Notes: generated by a model not told the origin, from the sequence alone. Shown: positions 4,273 to 11,240, counted from the first letter of the stretch. The stretch: 12,343 bases of DNA from JAFCEV01 sp964473005 (GCA_964473005.1 CAYYME010000018.1:1-12343); one strand, 5' to 3'. A program made the numbers and translations.

Positions 4273-7045
4273 TAAGAAGGTTGAAATAGAAGCAAGAAAA
4301 GTATGGAAAAAGTATGATAAAGAAATAAAAAAAGCTGTACAAGATAATCCTAAAAAAAAGATTTTCTCTTTTCTTGAAGGACCTCCCTCTGCAAATGCCC
4401 CTCCTGGATTGCATCATTTAGAAGTCAGAACTTATAAAGACATAATTTGTAAATATAAATTCATGCAGGGGTTTTCTGTTCCCAGAAAAGGTGGTTGGGA
4501 TTGCCATGGCTTACCTGTTGAAGTACAAGTTGAAAAACAGCTTAATTTATCTGATAAAAAGGCAGTCATAAATTATGGAGTAAACAAATTTATAGAACAA
4601 GCAAGAAAAAGTGTTTTTTCTAATATTAAAAATTGGGAGAAATCAACAGAAGAACTAAACTATTGGATTGATTTAGAAAAACCCTATGTTACCCTAGAGA
4701 ATGATTATATTGAAAGTGTTTGGTGGAGTTTAAAAGAACTATATGATAAAAAAATGCTTTATGAAGGATACAAAGTTGTTCCTTTTTGTCCTAGATGCGG
4801 AACTCCTTTATCAAGTCATGAAGTTGCCCAAGGTTATAAGGACGTAAAAGAAGATTCGGTTTATATTGCATTCAGAGTTAAAGGAAAGAAAAATGAATAC
4901 ATTCTAGCGTGGACAACTACTGCATGGACCTTGCCAGGAAATGTTGCTTTAGCTGTAGGAGACAAAATAGATTATGTAAAACTAAAACTTCCTGACGGAG
5001 ATAAGATTATTCTGGCAAAAGAAAAATCATCTTTGGTTAAAGGAGAAGTTATTGAAAAATTCAAGGGAAAAGATTTAGTTGGTTTAGAGTATGAACCTCT
5101 TTATGATATTAAAGAAGCTAAAAATGAAAATTCCCACAAAATAATCTCTGCTGATTTTGTTACAACAGAAGATGGAACAGGAATTGTTCATACTGCAGTT
5201 ATGTATGGGGAAGATGACTATGCCGCAGGTAAAAAAGCAGGATTACCAGAAGTTCACACTGTTGGAGAAGATGGAAAATTCTTAGGTATTGCCCCTGAAT
5301 TTATCAGAGGAAAGTTTGTAAAATCTGCTGAAAAAGATATAATAGAAGATTTGAGAAAAAGGCATCTTTTATTTAAAACAGAAAAATTTATGCATTCTTA
5401 TCCTTTTTGCTGGAGATGTGATTCTCCTCTTTTATACTATGGAATAAATTCCTGGTTTATCAAAGTTGAGGATATAAGAGATAAATTACTAAAACTGAAT
5501 AAAGAAATAAACTGGGAGCCTAAGCATATAAGAGACGGGAGATTTGGAAAATGGCTTGAAGGTGCAAAAGACTGGGCACTCTCGCGTTTTAAATTCTGGG
5601 GAACTCCGCTTCCAATCTGGAGATGCGAATGCGGGAAGGAAAAAATTATCGGAAGCATTGAAGAATTAAAAAAGAATTCTTCAAAAAAAATAACTGGAAA
5701 AATTGACTTGCACAAACCTTGGATAGATAATATTAAACTTAAATGTAAATGTGGAAAAGAAATGAAGAGAATCCCAGATGTTATTGATTGCTGGTATGAC
5801 TCTGGAAGTGCTAGTTTTGCACAGTTTCACTATCCTTTTGAAAATAAAAAGGAATTTGAAAGAAGATTTCCATATGAATATATTTCAGAAGCAATAGATC
5901 AAACAAGAGGGTGGTTTTATACTTTGCATGTTTTAGCAGCCATTTTATTTGATAAACCTTCTTATAAAAATGTAATCTGTGCAGGACATATTGTTGATGA
6001 ACAAGGGGAAAAAATGAGCAAGAGCAAAGGAAATATAATAAAACCAGAAGACATGATTGAAAAAACAGGAGTTGATGCAATTCGCCTTCAATTTTGCACT
6101 TCTGATGCAGGAAATCAAAAAAGATTTTCTTTTAACTTAATAAGAGAATCTGTAATTCCTTTTTTAACAGTATTGTATAATTGTAATCCATATTATAATC
6201 AATTAGAAAATAAAAAATGTTCAATGAAAATTGAAGATAAATGGATTTTAAGTAAATTAAATATTTTAATTGAAGAAGTTACAGAAGATTTAGAAAATTA
6301 TTTGCTAAATCCTCCTTTTGAAAAGATATTAAAATTTGTTGTTAAAGATTTTTCAAGAGGCTATATTAAAATGACTCGTGATAGAGAGGACACTCAAAAA
6401 ATAGTTGGAGAAATTCTGAAAAAAATCTCTTTAATGCTGGCGCCTTTTGCACCTTATATTTCAGAATATCTTTATCAAAACTTTGAAAAAGATTCTGTCC
6501 ATCTATCCAGCTGGCCCAAAGCTGACAGAAAAAAGATTGACAAAAAATTAGAAAAAGATTTTGAAAATCTGGTTCAGATAATTGAAAAGGGGCTTGCTGC
6601 CAGGGACAAGGCAGGAATTGGATTAAAATGGCCCTTGGCTAAAGCAGTTGTGAAAGGTGCTGAGTTAAAAACAGAAATGCAGAAAATTGCAGAAAAACAG
6701 CTGAATGCCAAGAGAGTTCTATTAAAGAAAGGAAAGGAATTTGAAGTTACATTTGATACAAATTTAACCCCTGAACTTGAAGCAGAAGGTTATGCCCGTG
6801 AGATTTCAAGAATTATTCAGGCATTCAGAAAAAATTTAGGGCTGAATAAAAAAGACAAGGTTGAAACTGTTATAATTACCGACGATAAATTTAAAGATAT
6901 CCTTGAACTGCAGAGAGGATACATTAGAGAAAGAACAAATTCAAAAAGACTGGAGATTGTTACAACTGAAAAGGAAAAATTTAAAAACAAAACAGACTTC
7001 AAGATAAAAGATAAAAGGGGAACAATAGCGATTATTTGCTACTAA
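4262..7045 (+). CDS. ileS: Isoleucyl-tRNA synthetase, bacterial type-2-like
   Basis: This class I synthetase charges tRNA-Ile. Its 927 residues are shorter than the roughly 1040 of type-2 bacterial IleRS. The HIGH motif is GLHH at 49-52, within EGPPSANAPPGLHHLEVR. GGWDCHGLPVE follows at 78-87, then a zinc knuckle CPRCGTPLSSHEVAQGYK from 176. The CP1 editing domain has AWTTTAWTLPGN (216-227) and the deacylation-site motif YGEDDY, with GEDD at 316-319. Further cysteine pairs lie in FCWRCDSP and in CECGKE/CKCGKE. KMSKS is intact at 584-588, before an anticodon-binding helical domain and a C-terminal EAEGYAREISRII region. The GLHH, SSHEVAQGYK and related motifs resemble bacterial (type 2, CPR-like) IleRS more than the archaeal GRIHLGT form, suggesting old inter-domain transfer. 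Start at 4262 follows a TATA box. The reading frame is complete. Confidence 0.95.
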   Translation: MYDFKKVEIEARKVWKKYDKEIKKAVQDNPKKKIFSFLEGPPSANAPPGLHHLEVRTYKDIICKYKFMQGFSVPRKGGWDCHGLPVEVQVEKQLNLSDKKAVINYGVNKFIEQARKSVFSNIKNWEKSTEELNYWIDLEKPYVTLENDYIESVWWSLKELYDKKMLYEGYKVVPFCPRCGTPLSSHEVAQGYKDVKEDSVYIAFRVKGKKNEYILAWTTTAWTLPGNVALAVGDKIDYVKLKLPDGDKIILAKEKSSLVKGEVIEKFKGKDLVGLEYEPLYDIKEAKNENSHKIISADFVTTEDGTGIVHTAVMYGEDDYAAGKKAGLPEVHTVGEDGKFLGIAPEFIRGKFVKSAEKDIIEDLRKRHLLFKTEKFMHSYPFCWRCDSPLLYYGINSWFIKVEDIRDKLLKLNKEINWEPKHIRDGRFGKWLEGAKDWALSRFKFWGTPLPIWRCECGKEKIIGSIEELKKNSSKKITGKIDLHKPWIDNIKLKCKCGKEMKRIPDVIDCWYDSGSASFAQFHYPFENKKEFERRFPYEYISEAIDQTRGWFYTLHVLAAILFDKPSYKNVICAGHIVDEQGEKMSKSKGNIIKPEDMIEKTGVDAIRLQFCTSDAGNQKRFSFNLIRESVIPFLTVLYNCNPYYNQLENKKCSMKIEDKWILSKLNILIEEVTEDLENYLLNPPFEKILKFVVKDFSRGYIKMTRDREDTQKIVGEILKKISLMLAPFAPYISEYLYQNFEKDSVHLSSWPKADRKKIDKKLEKDFENLVQIIEKGLAARDKAGIGLKWPLAKAVVKGAELKTEMQKIAEKQLNAKRVLLKKGKEFEVTFDTNLTPELEAEGYAREISRIIQAFRKNLGLNKKDKVETVIITDDKFKDILELQRGYIRERTNSKRLEIVTTEKEKFKNKTDFKIKDKRGTIAIICY

Positions 7046-7082
7046 CAGGTAATCCAATAAGATTACTCTTTTATCATAATAA

Positions 7083-7092
7083 TATTTAAAAA
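7083..7092 (+). promoter_or_regulatory. TATA-like box of the TrmB-family regulator
   Basis: ATTTAAAAAT lies 23-32 bp before the ATG at 7115, within the 69-bp interval after ileS. The regulator is therefore probably not read through from ileS. Confidence 0.5.
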
Positions 7093-7114
7093 TAAACACA
7101 AACTCGGAACTTAA

Positions 7115-7921
7115 ATGATAGTTAAAGAAGAATTTTTAAGCAGACTAAGAAAGATATTTGACTTGAATCTTTATGAAGTGAAAGTCTGGGCTGCATTGCT
7201 GTCAAGAGGAACATCAACTGCAGGAGAACTGAGCAATATTTCAGATGTTCCGCGTTCGAGAACTTATGATATTCTGGAAAGCCTTGAGAAGAAAGGATTT
7301 ATTATTATGAAACTTGGGAAACCAATCAAGTTTGTGGCACTGAAACCCGAAGAAGTTGTTGAGAGAGTCAAAAGAAATTTAATGAGGACTGCCAAGGAAA
7401 GAACTCAGAGACTGGAATCCATGAGGGGGGATGAAGTTTTGGAAGAACTGAATCTTTTGTTTACCAAAGGAATAAAATTTGTTGAACCCTCTGAATTATC
7501 CGGAAGTTTGAGAGGAAGGCAGAATCTTTACAATCATCTGGACATGATGGTAAGAGAGGCTGAAAAGACAATCACAATTGTAACAACAGCAGAAGGGCTT
7601 AACAGAAAACTTGAAGCACTGATGCCGAGCCTGGACAAATGCAAAAGAAGAGGCGTTAAGATAAGAATTGCAGCGCCGGTTGACAAAAACAATCTGAAAG
7701 TTGCGAGAGAACTGAAGAGAGTTGCCGAAGTCAGAAATATGGAGAAAATAAAAGCGAGATTTGTGATTATTGATTCCAACCAGCTGATGTTTATGCTTCT
7801 GGATGATGAAAAATTCCATCAGAATTATGATATCGGCATCTGGATAAATACAGAATTCTTTGCCCAGGCTCTTGAACAGATGTTTGAACTTGCCTGGAAA
7901 GAAATGAAAGTTGTGAAGTAA
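7115..7921 (+). CDS. TrmB-family transcriptional regulator
   Basis: The 268-residue protein has the two-part TrmB layout. A winged helix-turn-helix spans about residues 15-75 (LYEVKVWAALLSRG, then AGELSNISDVPRSRTYDILESLEKKGFI, with wing KLGKPIKFVAL). A short coiled-coil linker at 80-105 carries KRNLMRTAKERTQRLESM. The C-terminal domain is PLD-like, about 130-265, with strands TITIVTTAEG, VKIRIAAPVD and ARFVIIDSNQLMFML and a closing helix QALEQMFELAWKEM. TrmB proteins are archaeal repressors or activators that usually sense sugars through the C-terminal domain. The ligand here is unknown, since no sugar-uptake genes are nearby. The HKD catalytic signature of real phospholipase D is absent, so a sensory role is expected. 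Start at 7115 fits the TATA box. Codon use, with CTG and GGA, matches the core genes. Confidence 0.9.
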   Translation: MIVKEEFLSRLRKIFDLNLYEVKVWAALLSRGTSTAGELSNISDVPRSRTYDILESLEKKGFIIMKLGKPIKFVALKPEEVVERVKRNLMRTAKERTQRLESMRGDEVLEELNLLFTKGIKFVEPSELSGSLRGRQNLYNHLDMMVREAEKTITIVTTAEGLNRKLEALMPSLDKCKRRGVKIRIAAPVDKNNLKVARELKRVAEVRNMEKIKARFVIIDSNQLMFMLLDDEKFHQNYDIGIWINTEFFAQALEQMFELAWKEMKVVK

Positions 7922-7980
7922 AAAGAGTGAAAAATGTTAAACAATATTATAGACTGGTAGAAAGTTGGGAAGTAAATTCT

Positions 7981-8007
7981 GACTATAATTTAACAAGTAA
8001 AATAGTC
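7981..8007. repeat. Weak inverted repeat in the intergenic region
   Basis: GACTAT (7981-7986) and ATAGTC (8002-8007) form a 6-bp inverted repeat with a 15-nt loop downstream of the TrmB-family gene. It may help end that transcript. The rest of 7922-8142 is AT-rich with nothing gene-like that I can support. Confidence 0.2.
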
Positions 8008-8101
8008 TTCTTACAATTAATAATTACCCAAATAATAAACTTTACAAATCTCTTCAAATATTACTATCTCTCGCAATCTCTTTCCACTTCAGTCCCCACT
8101 A

Positions 8102-8142
8102 ACAAATTAAATAAAAAAATAAAAAATAAAAATCAAAAAAAA
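8102..8142 (-). terminator. U-rich terminator of the 64-aa membrane protein gene
   Basis: Read on the minus strand, directly after the stop at 8143, are repeated T runs (up to eight) broken by single A or G residues. This is the usual archaeal U-tract terminator, without a stem. Confidence 0.5.
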
Positions 8143-8337
8143 TTATATTTTAAGTACAGCCAGGATTAAACCCAAAAGTGTTGTAACTACAACAACCCAG
8201 CCTGCGATTACATTGACAACACCTATATAAGGCACACTCAGTGTTCCGCCAATCAGACCGAATCCTACAGCCAAAGCAACTAAAATTTCTGTCAGCCATA
8301 CTACAAAGTTTAACACCTTGGAATTTTGTTTTGCCAT
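8143..8337 (-). CDS. Two-helix small membrane protein, unknown function (64 aa)
   Basis: The product has a short charged N-terminus (MAKQNSK) and two predicted transmembrane helices, about residues 9-30 (NFVVWLTEILVALAVGFGLIGG) and 38-62 (GVVNVIAGWVVVVTTLLGLILAVL), joined by TLSVPYI. Glu17 sits inside helix 1, unusual for such a short hydrophobic protein. The shape resembles small holin-like or pore-forming proteins, but also many uncharacterised archaeal membrane peptides, so no function is given. The start is secured by AAAGGAGGT four bases upstream of the ATG at 8337. An alternative ATG at 8341 opens a different frame that abuts the Shine-Dalgarno and is not hydrophobic. It is probably leadered, in contrast with its neighbours. 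Confidence 0.8.
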   Translation of the reverse strand: MAKQNSKVLNFVVWLTEILVALAVGFGLIGGTLSVPYIGVVNVIAGWVVVVTTLLGLILAVLKI

Positions 8338-8341
8338 TCAT

Positions 8342-8347
8342 ACCTCC
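8342..8347 (-). promoter_or_regulatory. Strong Shine-Dalgarno site (GGAGGT)
   Basis: On the minus strand AAAGGAGGT ends four bases before the ATG at 8337. It is the only clear full-strength Shine-Dalgarno in the window and decides the start and frame of the small membrane protein. Confidence 0.8.
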
Positions 8348-8384
8348 TTTTGATTTAATTATACAAATCTTAAAAAGAAAAACA

Positions 8385-8399
8385 CTTTAAATAAGTTTT
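8385..8399 (-). promoter_or_regulatory. Promoter AAAACTTATTTAAAG, copy 1
   Basis: On the minus strand AAAACTTATTTAAAG carries a TATA-like ATTTAAAG about 48-56 bp before the ATG at 8337. This predicts a leader of roughly 25 nt that includes the Shine-Dalgarno. It lies just after the stop of the basic-tail protein gene. The same 15 bases recur at 8853-8867. Confidence 0.45.
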
Positions 8400-8401
8400 G
8401 A

Positions 8402-8797
8402 TTATCTCTTCCTCGCTGTTTTTCTTTTTTTCTTGGCAGTCTTTTTTCTTTTCTTTTTTTTCTCTCCTCCGACAATCCCCGAAAGTGTCGCCTTATAGCT
8501 TATCGGCGCCTGAGCAGATACAAGATTTATTTCTCTGTTTGAAATTCTCTTTGCCAGTCTTATTGTATCTCTTATTGCCTTATTCAGCCTCTGAAGTTCT
8601 TTGTTGGTTTTCTTCACAGAAGCCATAATCGCTCTTTGGGAGATTTTCCCGAAGAAAAATCTTTTGCACTCCGCATCAAACTCATCCAGCAATGCCTGCT
8701 TTTCATCCTGTCTTGCACGAATAAGTTCCCCAGCAGTAGTAAGGTCTTTCTGCATCTTCACGAAAAAAGACTCATTCATCTTTTTTGTCTGCACCAT
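8402..8797 (-). CDS. Helical protein with Lys/Arg-rich C-terminal tail (131 aa)
   Basis: This unrecognised protein has two parts. Residues 1-90 look all-helical and charged, with RARQDEKQALLDEFDAECKR and a KKTNKELQRLNKAIRDTIRL stretch suggesting a helical hairpin or coiled coil. Residues 111-131 are nearly all basic (KKKKRKK then TAKKKRKTARKR), like histone H1 or bacterial HU tails. A short linker, SAQAPISYKATLSGIVGG, joins them. Such a tail normally binds nucleic acid nonspecifically, so a chromatin-like or RNA-binding role is an inference. The single cysteine is at 44. The ATG at 8797 is the first in frame. A TATA-like TTAAATAA at 8823-8830 would make it leaderless, while the 8853-8867 element would give a leader of about 33 nt. 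There is no signal peptide. Confidence 0.75.
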   Translation of the reverse strand: MVQTKKMNESFFVKMQKDLTTAGELIRARQDEKQALLDEFDAECKRFFFGKISQRAIMASVKKTNKELQRLNKAIRDTIRLAKRISNREINLVSAQAPISYKATLSGIVGGEKKKKRKKTAKKKRKTARKR

Positions 8798-8822
8798 CTT
8801 TTTAAATTTACAATTTCACCCC

Positions 8823-8830
8823 TTATTTAA
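8823..8830 (-). promoter_or_regulatory. Possible TATA-like box for the basic-tail protein gene
   Basis: On the minus strand TTAAATAA lies 26-33 bp before the ATG at 8797, at leaderless spacing. It competes with the stronger-looking repeated element at 8853-8867; sequence alone cannot choose between them. Confidence 0.3.
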
Positions 8831-8852
8831 TTAAGAATATGAAAGAATTTCC

Positions 8853-8867
8853 CTTTAAATAAGTTTT
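8853..8867 (-). promoter_or_regulatory. Promoter AAAACTTATTTAAAG, copy 2
   Basis: This is identical over 15 bases to 8385-8399 and likewise placed at the stop codon of the gene upstream. It could drive the basic-tail protein gene with a short leader. It abuts the inverted repeat at 8861-8880. Confidence 0.4.
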
Positions 8868-8880
8868 TATTTAAAAACTT
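8861..8880. repeat. Perfect 9-bp inverted repeat across a stop codon
   Basis: AAGTTTTTA and TAAAAACTT face each other with a 2-bp spacer, spanning the last codons of the 151-aa gene and overlapping the next promoter. It may be an operator or a weak terminator; the arms are AT-rich, so chance is possible. Confidence 0.4.
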
Positions 8881-9322
8881 CAAATTTTTCGGCAAAATCA
8901 GACATAGATTCTTCAATGTTTTCCAACCTGTTTGTCAGCACCTCTGCAAAATAATCTAAAGCCAAACTTGGAAATAATTTTGAAGCTGTTTTATCATCAG
9001 AATATACCCCTATAATATTCCACGCCCAGTTTCCCCCATTACAAATTTGATGGGGATAAACAAGACATTTGGATGGATGTTTCTCAAAATCTTTATTAAC
9101 TTCTGAATATGCTTCTTCCATACTTTTTTGAACAAACTCTTCCAATAAAGATGTTTTTTCTCCAACGTCCCTTACCAAAGAGATTAAAATACCCTTGCTT
9201 GCTAATTTCTTATAAAGAACATCCGATACTTTTATATCATACATCTTTAAACTTGGTATAATATATTTGTTAAAACCCTCCACACTTAAATTATCTCCAA
9301 TCAGAAAATTGCCTGATGCCAT
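8867..9322 (-). CDS. Hypothetical protein, unrecognised (151 aa)
   Basis: This soluble protein of 151 residues has no signal peptide or membrane helix. Its N-terminal half contains LKMYDIKVSDVLYKKL and GILISLVRDVGEKTSLLEEFVQKSMEEAYSE, reading as alternating strand and helices. A distinctive central block at 83-111 (PSKCLVYPHQICNGGNWAWNIIGVYSDD) has two cysteines (86 and 94), a His and two Trp, and could be a ligand-binding or active region. The C-terminus is an amphipathic acidic helix ending NRLENIEESMSDFAEKFEVFK. The ATG at 9322 has a TATA-like TTTTAAAT 21-28 bp upstream. The codon pattern is AT-rich, like the accessory genes. No family is recognised, and its neighbours are unrelated. Confidence 0.75.
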   Translation of the reverse strand: MASGNFLIGDNLSVEGFNKYIIPSLKMYDIKVSDVLYKKLASKGILISLVRDVGEKTSLLEEFVQKSMEEAYSEVNKDFEKHPSKCLVYPHQICNGGNWAWNIIGVYSDDKTASKLFPSLALDYFAEVLTNRLENIEESMSDFAEKFEVFK

Positions 9323-9342
9323 AGAAAATCAATTTTAGTGAA

Positions 9343-9350
9343 ATTTAAAA
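9343..9350 (-). promoter_or_regulatory. TATA-like box of the 151-aa gene
   Basis: On the minus strand TTTTAAAT lies 21-28 bp before the ATG at 9322. The 52-bp gap to the end of argS makes read-through possible as well. Confidence 0.45.
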
Positions 9351-9374
9351 GAATTATTATCCTGCAAAATATAA

Positions 9375-11063
9375 TTACATTTCCTCAAGAAGTTCTATTC
9401 CCAGAAGATGGGTGGCATTTTTCAAAATCTGTCTGAAGGCAGCAATTAGAGCAAGCCTGAAAGATTCTTCTTTTGAACCGATAACAGGACAGGAATGATA
9501 GAATTCATTAAAAAGTTTGCAGATTTGATAAGAATAATTGGCGATTATAGAAGGATTCAGATTTTTGTGGGCATCCATAACTATTTCCGGAAACTGCAGA
9601 AGTTTTTTTATCAGTGCTATCTCCTGAGGCTGCAGTTCATAAACCTCAAACTTGTCCTGATTTTTCGTCTTTTTCAGAATAGAGCCTGCTCTTGCGTAAC
9701 TATACTGAATGTAAGGGCCTGTATCTCCTTCAAAGGAAATGAATCTTTTTATATCAAAAATCATATTATTACTTCTGTTATTTTTCAAATCTCCGTAAAA
9801 AATCGCAGCTATTGCTATTTTCAATGCCCTTTTTTCCAGTTCTTTTTTGCTTATGTTCGGAGCTCTTTTGATTATTTCTTTTTTTGCGAGTGTGTGTGTT
9901 TCATCAAGAATATCTTTCATGAAAAGAGTTTTCCCTTTTCTCGTTGCAAATCTTTTTCCGTCCTTGCCAAGATAAAGCCCGTGGTCAACATGAATGCAGT
10001 TTTTTGCCCATTCATAACCCATCAGTTCAAGAAGCCTGAAGAGCTGCCGGAAGTATAATTTCTGCTCCTGCCCCACTTCATAAATCATTTTTTCAAATCT
10101 GTATTTTTTATATCTGTCAATTGCAGAAGCCAAATCTCTCGTGATATAAAGGGTTGCTCCGTCGCCTTTTTCTATCAGGCATATTCCAAGCCCGTCTTTT
10201 TTCAAATCAACAACTTTTGCCCCCTCGCTCTTTCTTAGAAGCTTCTTTTCCTCCAGTTTCCGTATGACTTCCTTCATTTTTTTATTATACATGGATTCTC
10301 CGAGATAAACGTCGAATTTAATTCCGAAAGAATCGTAAATTTTTTCAAACTCCTCCACACTCATTTCCTTAAACAACCTCCACAGCATTAAGGCTTTTCT
10401 GTCTCCTGCTTCGAGTTTTCTGAATTCTTCCCTTGATTTTTTTTCGTAAGTTTTTTTGTTTGCCTTTATATAAATTTCCAGAAGATGCTGTATGGGATTT
10501 TTCTGGAGTTTTTTTTCACTTCCGAATTTATTATATCCAAAAAGGAGCTTCCCAAACTGAGTTCCCCAGTCTCCGAGATAATTCAGCCGAATCACTTTAA
10601 ATCCGAGAAATTCGCAGATGTTTGCTATTGAATTTCCAATGATGGTTGAACGCAGATGCCCTATTCCGAAGGGCTTTGCTATGTTCGGGGAGGAAAATTC
10701 CACAATTATTTTTTTCCTTTTTCCCAGGTTTGTTTTTCCATAATTTTTCTTATAAGTCAGAGCTTCCCAAACCAGCTTTTTTGCGAGAGTTTTCCTGTTG
10801 AAGAAAAAATTAATATAAGGGCCTGCTGTCTGAATGTCTTCAAAATCTGTTGCAGGGGGTGTTCCGATTTCCTCTCTCAATTCCAGGGCAATTTGGTGCG
10901 GTTCATCTTTAAGCTTTTCAGAAAGAAAAAAACACGGAAAAGCAAAATCCCCCATATCTGCAGAAGGGGGAATTTCCAAAAGCCTGTCAATCTCCTCTTC
11001 GTTCAGCTTTATTCCTTTTTTATGCAGGGCTTTTTTCAGTAACCCCACCACCAGTTCTTTCAT
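9375..11063 (-). CDS. argS: Arginyl-tRNA synthetase
   Basis: This class I synthetase attaches arginine to tRNA-Arg and needs the tRNA for activation. At 562 residues it is of normal length. In order, it has the N-terminal tRNA D-loop-binding domain with SADMGDFAFPCFFLSEKL (34-51); the HIGH region EFSSPNIAKPFGIGHLRSTIIG, where the motif is GIGH (133-136) instead of HxGH; NYLGDWGTQFGKL; the RFATRKGKTLFMKDILDET loop that stands for KMSKS in many ArgRS; and the DALR anticodon domain, with YIQYSYARAGSILKK and a final ATHLLGIELLEEM. The frame is open from 11111, but the methionine at 11063 starts the usual MKEL helix and follows a TATA box at 23-30 bp, whereas the longer start would place that box inside the coding region. 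The overall look is bacterial/CPR-like. Confidence 0.95.
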   Translation of the reverse strand: MKELVVGLLKKALHKKGIKLNEEEIDRLLEIPPSADMGDFAFPCFFLSEKLKDEPHQIALELREEIGTPPATDFEDIQTAGPYINFFFNRKTLAKKLVWEALTYKKNYGKTNLGKRKKIIVEFSSPNIAKPFGIGHLRSTIIGNSIANICEFLGFKVIRLNYLGDWGTQFGKLLFGYNKFGSEKKLQKNPIQHLLEIYIKANKKTYEKKSREEFRKLEAGDRKALMLWRLFKEMSVEEFEKIYDSFGIKFDVYLGESMYNKKMKEVIRKLEEKKLLRKSEGAKVVDLKKDGLGICLIEKGDGATLYITRDLASAIDRYKKYRFEKMIYEVGQEQKLYFRQLFRLLELMGYEWAKNCIHVDHGLYLGKDGKRFATRKGKTLFMKDILDETHTLAKKEIIKRAPNISKKELEKRALKIAIAAIFYGDLKNNRSNNMIFDIKRFISFEGDTGPYIQYSYARAGSILKKTKNQDKFEVYELQPQEIALIKKLLQFPEIVMDAHKNLNPSIIANYSYQICKLFNEFYHSCPVIGSKEESFRLALIAAFRQILKNATHLLGIELLEEM

Positions 11064-11085
11064 AAGATAATTAAATAGAAAAGAG

Positions 11086-11093
11086 ATTATAAA
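11086..11093 (-). promoter_or_regulatory. TATA-like box of argS
   Basis: On the minus strand TTTATAAT lies 23-30 bp before the ATG at 11063, supporting the shorter argS start and a leaderless mRNA. Confidence 0.55.
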
Positions 11094-11143
11094 TTTTTGC
11101 AAAAGATACATAATAAATATAAAGCCTTCTCCAAATAATATTA

Positions 11144-11153
11144 NNNNNNNNNN
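11144..11153. other. Assembly gap of 10 N
   Basis: Ten unknown bases. The flanks do not repeat each other, and an open reading frame runs into the gap from the right, so the true amount of missing sequence may differ from ten. Confidence 0.95.
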
Positions 11154-11221
11154 TTTTCTTTGATGTTTAAGTTCATTTCTTTTAATATTTTGTAAATAAC
11201 TTTTGATATTATTTCTTTCAT
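11154..11221 (-). CDS. 5' end of an unidentified minus-strand gene, cut by the N gap
   Basis: An ATG at 11221 on the minus strand opens 22 codons (MKEIISKVIYKILKEMNLNI, then KE) with no stop before the Ns. A TATA-like TATAAAAATA lies 20-29 bp upstream, at the usual spacing. The peptide is an amphipathic helix. It resembles the start of the argS product in this window (MKELVVGLLKKALHKKGI), sharing MKE and later Lys/Leu positions, so it could be a second ArgRS-like N-terminus or any protein with a Lys-rich first helix. If the gap is exactly ten bases, a TAA follows immediately after it and the product would be only 26 residues. Confidence 0.45.
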
Positions 11222-11225
11222 AAAA

Positions 11226-11233
11226 TTTATAAT
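11226..11233 (+). promoter_or_regulatory. TATA-like box of trxB
   Basis: TTTATAAT lies 22-29 bp before the trxB ATG at 11255 and only 5 bp from the start codon of the divergent minus-strand ORF, so the two promoters interlock. Confidence 0.55.
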
Positions 11234-11240
11234 GTAGTTT

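Noticed and set aside
7927..8169. Plus-strand ORF of 80 codons starting with GTG after the TrmB gene
   Set aside because: It is AT-driven low complexity at its end (Asn/Lys runs), has no promoter or ribosome site, overlaps the 3' end of the minus-strand membrane gene, and runs through that gene's U-rich terminator.
8150..8341. Alternative 63-codon minus-strand frame starting at 8341
   Set aside because: Its ATG abuts the Shine-Dalgarno with no spacing and its protein is not hydrophobic or coherent. The frame starting at 8337 has correct spacing and two clean membrane helices.
8398..8834. Plus-strand ORFs opposite the basic-tail protein gene
   Set aside because: Phe/Ser/Leu-rich shadows of a Lys-rich gene, without promoters or recognisable domains.
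9495..10058. Plus-strand ORF of 187 codons opposite argS
   Set aside because: It is a shadow frame of argS with Phe/Cys-rich nonsense composition. The argS frame is fully supported by motifs.
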